64,000 nt of DNA from Reticulascus tulasneorum. Taxonomy: Eukaryota > Ascomycota > Sordariomycetes > Glomerellales > Reticulascaceae. The notes beneath the pieces are model-generated. The model did no database searches, was not told where the DNA came from, and worked only from the letters and a program-made list of their open reading frames with translations. The stretch spans positions 1,240,001-1,304,000 of the forward strand of contig LSAX01000002.1 in NCBI GenBank assembly GCA_001557505.1. The letters run 5' to 3'. Positions 1 to 11,283 of the stretch are shown one piece after another (the stretch's first letter is position 1; each line of letters begins with the position of its first letter). Both the position numbers and the translations under genes were made by a program.

Positions 1-201
1 TCAAGTCAATTCCCACCGTCGACAAGGCGGCAGAGGGAATATGGCGAACCCAATGCTACCCCCCCTCCTACATTACCGAAGGACTGGGGTACACCGACGT
101 TGCATCCCAAGAGATCAATCGATGCGGGGACAAGACCAAAGACGCCGAAGACTGGTGGGTTCAGGAGGTTATTTGGGAGGAAGCATGAGGACTCGCCATG
201 A
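1..201 (+). CDS. 3' end of an unidentified gene truncated by the window edge
   Basis: Reading frame 1 is open from the first base to a TGA at 199-201, giving 66 residues of protein C-terminus. The composition is Pro/Thr/Lys/Arg-rich (TPKTGGFRRLFGRKHEDSP at the end), which looks like a disordered, basic tail rather than random translation. There is no start codon in the window, so this must be the last exon of a gene transcribed from the left. No family can be named from this fragment. A competing open frame beginning with ATG at 41 runs to 436, but its composition looks random and it continues through AT-rich sequence. Confidence 0.5.
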   Translation, partial: SSQFPPSTRRQREYGEPNATPPPTLPKDWGTPTLHPKRSIDAGTRPKTPKTGGFRRLFGRKHEDSP

Positions 202-888
202 TGAACGCATCATGATCAATCATCAGATCACACGGAATGTACCTTACATCATGGTACGATTGCTTGGAACAGGTACCCCGTATCTCTCGCAACTACCTAC
301 CGTAAGGGTGGCTAGCGGTCTATGGCACTGGCCGAGAAGAGGATTACGAGAATATGATACGGCCGACTGGAGGTATTTTTTGGATAGAAAAAAAACCCCA
401 TTTAGGGGTCTTAATTGCGGCACTGGAGGCTTCTGATATTTGAACCCCTAATCAGTAACTAACTAGTAGACCTCCAAAATACCGACAGCATAGGTTCCGT
501 ACCTTGTCTTGTCTTATAAGCTGCGCTGGCATATATCAGGTTTAGGAACCAAAGAAACCCCAAGACAATATTAATAAATGCGTAATTAATCCCAACAAGA
601 AAAGAAAACCAGTCCTGCTCGCTTTTGTCGGATTGAGGTGTGCCGGGGGCTGATGCTCGTCTGTGGCCGGGATCCGACCGCGACGTCATTGGCCCTTTTC
701 AATGGCGTTCAAGACGGAACGCGCCTCACCTTCAGCTAGCAGACTCAGATTCCACCGTCCATTGTTCTGACGCCCGAGCACCAAAAGATCGCGATCTCGT
801 CCCCGCGCGAAATGCTGTCCCGACCTACAGTCTCGATGACCGGAATCTCCTCGAACCTGAAGTGACGGGAACTGCGAAATAACCAGCC
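202..888. other. Intergenic region upstream of the MFS transporter
   Basis: This region holds the presumed 3' UTR of the gene ending at 201 and the promoter and leader of the transporter. A minus-strand ORF at 459-689 (76 codons, ATG start) contains one hydrophobic stretch, but it overlaps the expected promoter and nothing else supports it. No repeats or RNA genes were seen. Confidence 0.5.
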
Positions 889-2710
889 ATGGCGGACGAT
901 GCCCGACAGCAAGCAGGCTACCTCCAGCCGAGCGACGGGTCTCCGTCATTCGCGCAGACGACCGCCGAGTTCAATCTCGATAGCGATTTGGAGCTGGACG
1001 ACGAAGAGGTGGACTTGCACTTGCACGAGGCCGAGCTAGGCGGAGGGGAGGCGTACGAACTGCAGCCGGTTGACAAGTCGGGCGGTCGAAGTCCTGGGAA
1101 TGGCTGGGCGGACGATGCCCCAGCTTTGAGGAGGAGGGCGAGCGCGAGCACTGTCGCGAGCTTCCAGCTATATACCCCGGACGAGGAGAGGTCTGTATTG
1201 AGGAAGTTTGACCGGCGGTTGGTGCTGTTCGTAGCTCTTTTGTTCATGTTGAGCTTCCTCGATCGATCGAGTCAGTAACCCCGATTCCATGGGAGAGACG
1301 CATATGCGCTGACCTGCTGCTAGATATCGGGAACGCGCGGATAGCAGGCATGGACGAAGACCTACAATCTGATCCCCCGTGGGACGGATGGTACGAATGG
1401 GCCCTGACGGCCTTCTACATCTCCTACATCTCGTTCGAGTGGATGTCGCTGTTGTGGAAGATCATCCCGGCACACATATACGTGTCCATGATCGTGCTCT
1501 CGTGGGGCCTGACTGCCTCGCTGCAGTCCGTGGCCGTGTCGTACCCGATGCTGATAGCCTTGCGGGTGGTGTTGGGCATTGGAGAAGCTGGCTTCACGGG
1601 CATCCCGTTCTATCTTTCCTTTTTCTTCAAGCGGGACGAGCTGGCTTTCCGGACCGCCATCTTCATCTCCGGTACGTTGAGCATATCGGTGGCATAACTG
1701 GAAGTAGAGTTCTGACCGTGTCAACAGCTGCGCCTCTGGCGACGACGTTCGCATCCTCCCTGGCCTGGCTCATCATGAAAGTCGCTGCGGCCGGCCCCAT
1801 CGCCCCTTGGAGGCTCCTCTTCCTCGTCGAGGGCTTCCCCTCTGTCCTGATCGCTGTGGCGGCGTGGAAGATAATCCCGGACTCGCCTCAGACGGCATCA
1901 TACCTCACCCCTCGCGAGCGGAAAGTGGCGCGTTTGCGCCTTCGCAACGAGAAGCAGCAACAGAAGGGCTCGAAGGCGGCACCTGGTCTAAAAGCCAGGG
2001 AGGTGCTGGTTATCCTCCGCGACCCGATCGCCTGGATCACCGCTTCGATGTTCTTCCTCACCAACATGGCATACTCATCCCTCCCAGTGTTCCTCCCAAA
2101 GATCTTGACGGAAATGGGCCATGATAGGCTCTCGTCACAAGCTATGAGCGCCCCGCCGTACCTGATTGCGTTCGTGGTAGTGCTTCTCACGGCTCATTTG
2201 TCTGACAAGACGCAGAATCGGTCACTGCCCCTCTTCTTCCATGCAATTGCATCTGCGGTGGGCTATGGTATTTTAGCCCTCGCTCAACGACTGAATCTAT
2301 CCCCCGTGGTCCGTTATATCGCCGTCTACCCCGCCGCAATCGGCTTCTTCAATGTCGTAACCCTTACGATAGCCTGGAGCATTAACAACCAGGCCTCGGA
2401 GAGTCGGCAGGGAGGCGGCTTCGCCCTGTTACAAGTCATCGGCCAGTGCGGCCCGCTGGTGGGGACGCGCTTGTATCCGGATAGCGACGCGCCGTTCTAC
2501 ATGCGAGGCATGCAGACTTGCGCATGGGCGATGCTCGCGGTGGCGATATTGGCCATGGTACTGCGTTTCTATATGGGTTATCTGAATAGGAAGCTGGATA
2601 AGGCTGAGACGGAACGGGGAGAGGACGGTGAGGTTGAGGAAGAGGAAGGGCTTGTGGGATCTGGGCCACGCAAGAGGACTCCGGCGCAGAAGTTCAGGTA
2701 CATCTTGTGA
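889..2710 (+). CDS. MFS transporter, anion:cation symporter (Dal5/Tna1-like) family
   Basis: Three exons (889-1270, 1324-1671, 1728-2710) give a 570-residue protein. The first intron is set by the join that produces the family signature LDRSNIGNARIAGM, which is characteristic of fungal ACS permeases (allantoate, nicotinate or vitamin-type substrates). The second join gives FISAAPLATTF. About 12 hydrophobic segments are visible, with a charged central loop (PRERKVARLRLRNEK) and a GGFALLQVIGQCGP-type motif late in the protein. The first ~100 residues are acidic and disordered, and the C-terminus is Glu-rich then basic. The start is the first in-frame ATG, at 889. It probably acts at the plasma membrane importing an organic anion with protons. 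The substrate cannot be told from sequence, and no catabolic partner gene lies next to it. Confidence 0.93.
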
Positions 2711-3180
2711 CATCTTTTGGCGTTTTCAGGCAGTGAAGGACTGGGAAGGATTAAACCCCATGGGATTCGGACCTTTTATCTTGTAGCATTGGTTGTAATT
2801 CAAATGCGGACCGCAGACAAGCGAGCATTTCGCCCTTAAACAGCCATTCTCCCCCCCAAAACAGGTGCAGTTTCTTGGCTACTTCTTGCTTCACGGGTAG
2901 ATCTACCGAGGACGCTGAATATGTAAAGACAGTTCTAAGAGTAAGAATGAAGGTGGCTGTTGATTTGGGCAGTCTGCACCCCCAACAACCTCCTGCTCTA
3001 TGAGAGGCTCCAAGGTGACTCCTGCCACCACCGATCAACAACCAGTTGTGCTTACCAAGGTTGAAATTCAAAATTTTTTATGGTTAAGATATCTTCTTGC
3101 CGCTCTCGTCTCTCCAAGATCTATCCCACTCATGCAGACATATCTCATCAGTATTGTCAGGCTGTCCTTGGAAAGCCATC
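2711..3180. other. Intergenic region
   Basis: About 470 bases between two plus-strand genes. It holds the transporter 3' UTR and the leader of the next gene. No ORF, repeat or RNA gene was recognised. Confidence 0.5.
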
Positions 3181-4047
3181 ATGTACAATCAGTTCTCCCT
3201 TCGTCAAACTCAATGGCATGAAGACAGTTCACGGCCGATGCGGCTTGGGACCTTGTTCCCATTGTACCAGCCAGAACTCAACCAGACAGATCGGAGCGAA
3301 CGCAAACAGTCACGGTCTTCAACCAGCAGCTCTCCTCATGAAGCTCCCCCATCCACGTTTAGTTACCCAGGCGGTCTGCCACGCAAAACACTCGAGGTGA
3401 AGCATGACCTCGACCAGAGGGTTGTTCTAGAAGACCCAGTCATACCGGAGCGCCCTCGTAGTACTTCCTCTTCCTATCTATCTGAAGGCAGGCGGCCAAG
3501 CCCGGACGGCAGACTGTCGCCTCTGTCCTATGTGCTCGATGTGCGTGCTGATTTCTCAAGCTTTTCCCGAGGGACATTCAAACTCTCAGACTTGAGATCC
3601 TCGACCACCGAAGAAGATTCATGCGATGCCCAGTTCGGCACCAGTACCGTGGCCTATGAGGCAGTTTTTATACCAGACACAGTACCTCCACGCAATGAAG
3701 AATTGGCATATCGAAACTCCTGTGGCCGGCATGATGTCTCGCCGGTGGGCACGCATCTAAGAGTTGGAGAGGCTTCCACGGTTTCCAGAACCTCCACAGA
3801 TTACAACCCCAAAGGAAGCATTTCAACAGCCACTACCGACCTCACCCTCCCGCCTCTCAAGCCGTGTTCGCAGCCCAATCTCCCACGTCCACACTCGAAG
3901 ACAAAGAAAAGCATTGGAGAGCGGCTGCGTCAATTCAATCCGAGGAGGGGAATGAGAAAGACTTTGGCAAGGACGAAGAAGTGGATGAGCAGGCTGGGCA
4001 GGAGGTGCCGCAAGTTGAAGGTTCGTCGCAAGTCTGGGCTCCGCTGA
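3181..4047 (+). CDS. Hypothetical protein with strongly basic C-terminus
   Basis: A single open frame of 288 residues starts at the first in-frame ATG (3181); the longer open frame upstream begins only with TTG. The protein is Ser/Pro/Thr-rich and looks disordered for most of its length. It ends in about 50 residues dense in Lys and Arg (for example GERLRQFNPRRGMRKTLART), which could be a membrane-surface, nucleic-acid or nuclear localisation segment. No domain is recognised. The sustained open frame with a non-random gradient from acidic/polar to basic argues that it is a real gene, but no homologue can be named and no intron supports it. Confidence 0.55.
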   Translation: MYNQFSLRQTQWHEDSSRPMRLGTLFPLYQPELNQTDRSERKQSRSSTSSSPHEAPPSTFSYPGGLPRKTLEVKHDLDQRVVLEDPVIPERPRSTSSSYLSEGRRPSPDGRLSPLSYVLDVRADFSSFSRGTFKLSDLRSSTTEEDSCDAQFGTSTVAYEAVFIPDTVPPRNEELAYRNSCGRHDVSPVGTHLRVGEASTVSRTSTDYNPKGSISTATTDLTLPPLKPCSQPNLPRPHSKTKKSIGERLRQFNPRRGMRKTLARTKKWMSRLGRRCRKLKVRRKSGLR

Positions 4048-4403
4048 ATACCGTCCTGTGATCGACGAAGATGAATCGACAAGCAAGAAGGCTTTGTTTC
4101 GATGGTTGGTGTAGTGCTGAGCGCTGTCTGGAGCAGTTGGTCATCCTTAGTTGAAAATAGGTGCTAGGATGGCAGAGAATAAGACGTGCATACTTTGAAT
4201 GTGCGGCCCTTTCTGTTCGTCGTGGTGGTAGGTTGTTACGTACTGCAAGTGCCTCGAGCTAGAGCTCGAAAAACTAAACTATTCTGCCATATCGTTGGAG
4301 GATAAACTCCTGTTCGACTATGTGGAGCCAGAATGCAGACCACTTCCCCTTCATTTGTAGAGTGAAGAAACGAGATGGCGGGCGGGGAGAAGAGATCTAC
4401 ACT
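4048..4403. other. Convergent intergenic region
   Basis: About 356 bases between two convergent genes, expected to carry both 3' UTRs. It contains a small palindrome around ctcgagctagagctcgaa near 4253-4270. No gene was seen. Confidence 0.5.
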
Positions 4404-5102
4404 TCACAGTTTCGATTTCCGAGCAATATACAAGGAATCACTCTTCGCCAGCACCGCGCCCGTCTCATCCTCAATCACACCTTCAATGAAATACTTCCTC
4501 CCCTCCACCCTCACTACCCGGGAAACGGCCAGAATCGTCGCCGGTAACCTAACCGGCCGAACGAAACTGGTGTTCAGGTACCCCGTCATGTACTCCACAT
4601 CCGGGACGAAGCCGTGCTTTTTATTCACCGGGAATAGGAGCCCAATCACCTCGTCCAGGAGCGTCATCACGACGCCCCCATGCGCGACGCCGGGGAAGCC
4701 ACTGACACCCTTGTCTAGAGTGATCAGCCCCCGGAGCTCCCGGATTATGGTGTCTGTAGGGGCGGGCGGGTGGTAGAATGTGAGAAAGTGCGAGATGGTG
4801 TTGGCGTTGTTAAGAGTCCGGGCGAAGAGCTCGTCTTCTTGAGTGGGCTTTGGGAAGCGAGAGGATGCGGTTTCGAGTATGAGGTTCGGGGATGAGAGGT
4901 GTGGTATGCACCATGGTATGGAATTGAAATGTTTTAGATCTGGGTTTTCGGCCGAATTGCCCGCATTAGGGCTGATTAGTGCTTTTGATATCTTTGAGTA
5001 TATGTAGTCAGGCATCTTGTTTGGTGATCCTCGTACTTGGGAATGGGATGATATCAGTGTAAGAGGTGAGGTTGCTCGAGCCGAGGTATTTGGGATCTCC
5101 AT
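4404..5102 (-). CDS. Hotdog-fold thioesterase family protein (PaaI/THEM4-like)
   Basis: A single-exon 232-residue protein. The segment GFPGVAHGGVVMTLLDEVIGLL is the signature of the PaaI/THEM4-like hotdog thioesterases: HGG followed by a long helix with an acidic residue (LDE) that acts in acyl-CoA hydrolysis. It is followed by strands YLNTSFVRPVRLPATILAVSRV and YFIEGVIEDETGAVLAKSD, as expected for the fold. The likely role is hydrolysis of an acyl-CoA thioester, in mitochondria, peroxisome or cytosol. The first in-frame ATG lies further upstream at 5192, but a TATA-like stretch at 5181-5187 places transcription start downstream of it, so the ATG at 5102 is preferred. A shorter start at 5015 is also possible and would keep the whole hotdog domain. 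Confidence 0.85.
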   Translation of the reverse strand: MEIPNTSARATSPLTLISSHSQVRGSPNKMPDYIYSKISKALISPNAGNSAENPDLKHFNSIPWCIPHLSSPNLILETASSRFPKPTQEDELFARTLNNANTISHFLTFYHPPAPTDTIIRELRGLITLDKGVSGFPGVAHGGVVMTLLDEVIGLLFPVNKKHGFVPDVEYMTGYLNTSFVRPVRLPATILAVSRVVRVEGRKYFIEGVIEDETGAVLAKSDSLYIARKSKL

Positions 5103-5180
5103 AGAAAAGGATGCGAAACTGCACGACAGCCGGTGGCAGCTGGAGAGATGGCAGGGGATTGGCTGTCTTTCGCCTACACC

Positions 5181-5187
5181 ATATATA
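5181..5187 (-). promoter_or_regulatory. TATA-like element of the thioesterase gene
   Basis: The minus strand reads ctatatatgg here, about 80 bases upstream of the chosen ATG at 5102. The spacing suits a start site near 5150. Inferred from sequence only. Confidence 0.35.
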
Positions 5188-5404
5188 GGCATCAGAAAGC
5201 ACTTCGACGTCAATATTATAAAATCCTGGAATCTAGTATTCTTCTCAGAATAGGTAGCTAGCTAGCCAGCTCCCTTACCAACCTATTGCTTGAATATTCC
5301 GTCCAGACAAGCCGCCTTAGTCTGCTTCTTTAATGCGGCATAGCCCAAATGATGCTACAGGGGCAGCGCTGCTAGGAGTATCAAAGAGTTGCCGCCGAGC
5401 TCTT

Positions 5405-8400
5405 TTAGATTGCAGTCCCAAGGACTTGTGGGTTATCTGCCTCTGCCCCCTCTAGCTTGCAGTCACACTCAAACTTCTTCTTAAACTCCTCAACGGTCGT
5501 CTCCTTCAACTTCTCAATTGCGTTCTTGGCGGCGGCGATTTTCGCATACCGTCCACTCGCGGCAACTGCATGAACGAACACCTCCCCATGCACCATCACG
5601 CCGCAGAGGACTTGGGTATCGGTGATAGCGCCAAGGCCTGCTTCATCAACAGTCGGCGCAACCTCGCTGACCATCAAACGCCAGTCGCTGCAACCAAGCT
5701 CTTGCTGCATCTTGTGGGCCAGGTTCTTGACCGGGTGTCGGCCAGCGAAGGAGCTGTAGAGGGCCATATCTGTAAAGAAAGGCCGGACATGCTGCTCGAA
5801 GAAGTTGCGAACTTGGTTGTAATCATAACATGAGTCGACGAAAATGGCGCCGATGTAGGCTTCCACAATGTCAGCAAGGCACTTGGGAGCAGCAGGGGCG
5901 TTGATCCAGTAGCCCTGAGAGAATGCGCCAGTTTTCTGCGCCTCGGCTTCGGCTTCCTCTCTTGCAGCGTTAATGGCTATGACATAGTCATGAATCTGAC
6001 CTAGCAGGCCAGAATTCCATGCCAGCAGGTGCTTGTGAAACCCGAGCTTGACACAAAGGTTGCCGAGGAAATGGTTCGATACCATTGCCATCTTGTGCTC
6101 GGTGAGCCACTGGGGATCAGCTGCTGGAAACTTGTTAAACAAAAAGTCCACGCAGACCATGTCCAGGAGAGCATCTCCAAGAAACTCAAGTCGTTGGTAA
6201 TGAGGGAGGTTCTCATAGTGTCTCGGGTATGAGGGATGCTTGAACGCGCTCCGGAGCAATGCTGGGGACTTGAACTCGTATCCTACACTCTCTTTGACCT
6301 GGGCGGCCACCTTTCTTTGTATAGCATTGCCTTGAGATGTCTGCCACGCAGGCATCTTGTATGTAGAATAGTATTCTTGGTAGGATGAGATCTTGTGGTT
6401 TTTGTGCTTGACCACAGCAGTGACAGCTCTAATAGCCATATTGAAGTCCTGCTTGTCGGCATATGTCACATACGCAGCACCAATTAGAGCCTCACAAACA
6501 TCAGCAATTGACTTGTCAGCAAGAGAATGTAGGTTCTTCGGCTTCCCAGCCTTTCCCCTTATCAGCTTCAAGTTTTCGGGGTACCATGTTCGTCGGCTGA
6601 ACTGCTTCGAGCGGATGTATTCTTGCAGCTTCTTGTCGACTGCGTTGTTGAATAGGTTCTGATTGCAAATGAGCAGCATGCGCTCTACATGGTACTCAAA
6701 CTCATTAGAGTCAGGGTTCTGGGTATAGAGGGCTATAGTTGTTGCCATCTTCAAAAAGCAGTCTCCTAGGAACTCTAGCCGCTCGTAGTTGTTCCCCATA
6801 CCACCTTGAAAGTTGACTTTCTCTTGGTCATGCTCCTCAGTGTTGTCACTATCTTTTGTCATGGCTTCAAGGGCCAGTTCGGGTCGAATCTCCAGGTTAA
6901 GGAGCTGACATACATCTAAAGCGATCATATTCGATTCCATGCGATGGATGATGGCAGGGAAGTTGAAGGCCATGCCCACGACTTCGACCGGAAGCTAACG
7001 CAGTGAGTTATTATTCTAGCATAAGCTAGGTGCACTTACAGTTGATATTCTTAGCGGTTCAAGAATAACAAAACAAGTCTTCTGGCCTTCTTCCTCGCCC
7101 TTGAAAAACTCATCTAGGAGATTTCGCCGCAGTGAAGCCAGTTCTGCCTCCACAACTGGTTGATCATCATGCCATGTCCTCTTCTCTCGACTCTTGGCCC
7201 AAAGACTAACACTGTATTCTTTGATATTGTGCTCCACATCCTTCCATGCTCTATGTCCAGGGTCGGGGACTCCTTCGGGCACAGGGTCACTTGGTCTCAT
7301 GTCCTTTCGTACACATCTTAGAAAGAATTTTCGAGATCCTGCCGTAGGATCGATCACGAACTTGTCTTCAAAGAAATCATCAGCCGTGTCATCATCCCAT
7401 GGAATGTATTTGAGATCCTTGGTGGATCGAAGATGTTGCCAGTCGATCAGAGACTCAGGGTCAGCAACCTGAGTAAAATGGAACTTGTGGTCTTGTAGAG
7501 TAGGGGCGAGGAAGTAAGGAAGTTCGGATGCTTCTGCCTCGAACTCTTTACTGAAGACGTCTTCAAAGATCTTGAGAGTAAAAACTTTCAGAGCCTCTAC
7601 ATCACCTTCGGTAAGTTCAAGAGGACTAGTCAGCACGACAGGCATTGCCATCGACACGAGATCATTTCCAAAGAAGAGTGGAATCTTTGGTAAGTCGGGA
7701 AGTCGTTCTCGTGACAAGACTAGCAGTGGACGAGTAGCTCTGCCAACCACTCCAGGAGATTCAAGAGTCAGGACAGTGACAAAGAGAGTCGAAACAGGTC
7801 CTAGTCTCGACCATACGTTTGGCTTGATACGCATGTTGTATTCGGCAGCCTTCTTGGAACTGATTGCAAGACGGGCGTTTCGCATAGCGGGAAGCTTCTT
7901 CGTGAAGATTGGTTGCATGTGTTCGTTTATGAACTTCTTTTTGATTAGTTCCACGCACATCTCAAACGCCGCAGAACACCGGGCAGCTTGTTTGCTCCGC
8001 TGCGGGTAGCCGGACATGCTTAGAATCGGAGATTTCAACGGCAGCATAACCTCACACATGAACAATTTGGCGTGACTCGTCACCACGTATTCAGGCGCTA
8101 GTTCCTCATCATGCGATTGACGTAAAGAGCTGACGAAGTTGGCCAGGACTTCCAAGCTATACATGAAGGTGAGTTTCGCACCAGTTGAAGGGATGATATA
8201 AAACTTGTTGCTGTACTCGCCCTGTAGTCCGATGACATCAGTGTCATATCCGTTTATCTTTCTATCCTCCGGTAAGGCGGCACAGAATCGACGCAATACT
8301 GTAGTGTCGTACAAAGCCTGGGCAAGCTTCCGATGATGCAAACCATTGCCAGCTTCTATCATGTTCACGAACAATGAATTTTGATGCCTGGCACGACCCT

Positions 8401-10328
8401 TCGACTGGATGTATTGGATCATGGACTTGTAAAGATCAAATCGAATGATGACGTTGCAATCGGGAATATCGATGCCCTCCTCAGCAACGGAGGTTGCAAA
8501 GAGACAATTGTAGTCACCATGCCTGAATTTGACGATTGTCAACAACTGTTCCCGAAATGACATAGTCGAAATGCCTGAAGCATTTTGACTGCCAACCTAA
8601 TGAACATTAGCGATCACTAGAGTCTCCAGGGTGTTTCCAGCCTACCAAAGGTGCTGCTTTAAGAAATTCAAGCTTGATGCCCGGCTGATGAAGTAAGTCT
8701 GTGAGGAGCATGGCAGTGTGTCTCTGCTCTACGAAAACGATACACTTGCAATCAGTAGGTTTATCAAAGTGTCCCTGTAGAATTGAGACAAGCTGGTCAA
8801 CCTTGGACGACAAGTACTCGGGACCTCTATTGACGGGTAAGAGAGTATGGTTGATGACGAGGTCATGCAGTTCCTGAATCGCAGCTCCTGCTTCACCATT
8901 TTCTCTGAGGTCTGAGTAGTCTCGTTCTGTTATGGCAGTCAACCTAGTTACTTCGTCGTCGGTCAACCAAAGCTTCCAGAAGCGATCTGCGCACCATGGC
9001 CCAAGCTGTGAAGCTGCAGTTCTAGCGTACACGAGAGATTTGTTGAAATGGCCATTATCTCTGACTAGAGGGCGAAGTTTCTGACAAAGTTCCGTTTCAT
9101 ACGGAAATCGAAGCCTGTCATAGACCACCTGTCTCTCCAGATGTTGTTGTCGATCCTTGCCTCGGAAAAGAGCGTCTTCGGGCACTGTGGCAATCTGGCT
9201 GTGAAGTAGTGCCTCGAGCTGCGACGCAGCTATCTCCACGTCTGTTTCTGCATCGACAGGAGATGCCGTCATGCCGAGAATCCTTGGTCGCTTGTCTGCG
9301 TTTGGCTCTTGCATATAATGGTCCTTGATGATGCGAGAATATGGGTGATTCTTCTTGGCGTGATGCGCCTCATCCAAAACTAGCAGATTGATCTGGTCAA
9401 TGCGAATGTAGGAGTGGGAGAGACACTTCTGGAGGATTGCTGCGGTGCACACAATCACCATGTTCTCGTCGAAGTGCTTCTGCCAAAACTCCTTGGACCA
9501 CATTGAGTCGACCATCTCGCCACAGAAGCGGGCAACCGTATGCTCCAGATTGCATTCGAGAACGGCATATTGCTGGAAAACAAGCGCGACCTTATCAACC
9601 TAGGTAGCGCGTTACTCAATGACCTGCTCGTGGATTGAAGATTGAAATACCAAAAAGAATGCCACTCTCTTGGGCTTTCCCGCCTCTCGATCCGCGACCT
9701 CTTTCTCCAGTATATGCCGGAGGAGTAAGGCAGCGATGAGAGTTTTTCCCAATCCTGTCCAGAAAATTAGCTGGGGCAACGAATACACCTGAGCTCAGCT
9801 GTACGAACCCGTGTCCAGAACGACAATGGTATTCTGTGCCTTTGCTCTTTCGAAGAGTTCAACTTGATATTCGCGTGGGCTTTGGATGATTTTCCGACTT
9901 TCTCGTTCCCCAATGAGCCATTCTGTAGATATGAAATCTGGATCCTTGGTTGAAGTCTTTGGAACGGCTTTGGTGACCTTCGCTTGATTCTTGTCGATCC
10001 AAGACTGGAAGGAGGCATTGTCGGCACGTCTCTTGTTTGAGATCTTGCGTGGGTTCTCGGGATTGACGTGAAACCGACGATACTGGTCATCATCAGAATC
10101 ACTCTCAACTCCTTCCTCACCTTCTTTGTCATCTGAAAGCTTCTGGTTTTCTTCAGTAACCTCCATCAGGGAGAAATCAAGAAGATCTTCATCTTCAGTC
10201 CCAATACCTGAGTCCACTTGTCGCGACTGCCGGGTAGGTGACTGGGCGGGAAGATTGCAAGCGTCCTTCCCGTCAGTGTTCAGGCTAGACTGGACCGCAG
10301 AAATCTCGAGAAGGTTCTTAGCCTTCAT
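5405..10328 (-). CDS. dcl1: Dicer-like protein 1 (RNase III, RNA silencing)
   Basis: Five exons (10328-9809, 9754-9651, 9599-8646, 8596-7040, 6994-5405) join in phase to 1574 residues. Domain order is that of fungal Dicers: an acidic N-terminal extension; a DExH helicase with Walker A GLGKT at 174-178 (made across intron 1) and DEAH at 284-287; a helicase C domain with [13 protein letters not shown] and QSKGRARH; a Dicer dimerisation domain; then two RNase III domains with ERLEFLGD (about 1116-1123) and QRLEFLGD (about 1312-1319), each with a second acidic motif ([25 protein letters not shown]); and a short dsRBD-like end. No canonical PAZ domain is obvious. The long N-terminus with [13 protein letters not shown] matches DCL1 rather than DCL2. 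It cleaves dsRNA into siRNA for quelling or antiviral silencing. All key residues seen are intact. It is divergent from TAP42. Confidence 0.92.
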
Positions 10329-11283
10329 GTTGACCTCTCTCGCAGTGTGTGGTTAGGGGAGTTTGAAGGAAGGTTCAATGTAAGGTAAATAGCGAAGTTG
10401 GCAATATACCTCCAGACGGAAGGAGGTGGAAGTAGCAAACAAGGCAGGCACCCGCTCGTGGCCGACCCCTTGAGAAATGGATTGGGGCAGGCAATTAAAT
10501 TATTTAGAAAAAAAAGCTGGCCGGCGGAGAGGCATGTAGTGCTTGCTGTTTGACTTGGATAACCCCAAGTTTGAACTAATGAGTGCCGTTGAATGAGAAG
10601 GTCGATGCTCCTCCGAGGAGTAACAATGGACTTTAGAGGGAAGGGAACTACCTACGAATTCCTCTTATACCACACAGGGGCTCTACGTATCTACAGGGCA
10701 AGAGTGTTTCCGCGTCCAGCTAGGCAAGATGACCTCCAGGATATACAATAGCTATCTATGTATCTTACTGCAAGCAGAAGCAAGCGTGTACGCATTGGCA
10801 CGCCCCGTAGTATAATAGGTCAGAAGTGCCAACCAGAACAGTTGTATGTGATGCAGCAGTGCTTTTATTGGTGCGAAGGAGTGTGAACAGTTGTGCATTA
10901 GATTTGCGGCAGTTGGAAAGCAAGCAAACAATTTTTGCTGTCACCAGCAGCTAAGACTGGATGGTCGACTGCCTCCGCGATGTCCCACACCACCCCGGTG
11001 AGCCGCATCGGCCTACATAACGCTACGGCGGACGGGAAAGCGGGTCCCAAGCCGCTAAGATTAGATAAGATAAAGTAGTCTTATCGCAATGGGCGGGGGA
11101 AATGCAAATGTTTCCTTCAGTGTCGCCACCACGCCCGCCGAAAACCAAAAGCACCGATCATGAGCCCGTGCTAAAGCTACCTACCGAGCACTAAGGCCCT
11201 TCGTCCTCAGCTCTTCCCCCCCAAAAATAAGTTCCCCTCAAACCAGCAAATCAAATCAAACCAAATCTACAAACGTTGCAGAC
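10329..11283. promoter_or_regulatory. Divergent intergenic region between dcl1 and TAP42
   Basis: About 955 bases separate the two divergent start codons, so both promoters lie here. Short A-runs near 10508 and C-runs near 11215 are present. No ORF of note and no convincing RNA gene were found. The assignment as promoter is positional. Confidence 0.5.

Noticed and set aside
459..689. Minus-strand ORF with one hydrophobic segment
   Set aside because: Lies in the expected promoter of the transporter; short, no homologue known, no splice evidence.
4976..5034. Candidate intron in the thioesterase N-terminus (gtacga...atcag)
   Set aside because: Removing it shifts the frame into an immediate stop.
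10800..10850. tRNA-like box A (tagtataatagg)
   Set aside because: No box B (GGTTCRANNCC) at the right distance and no cloverleaf stems.
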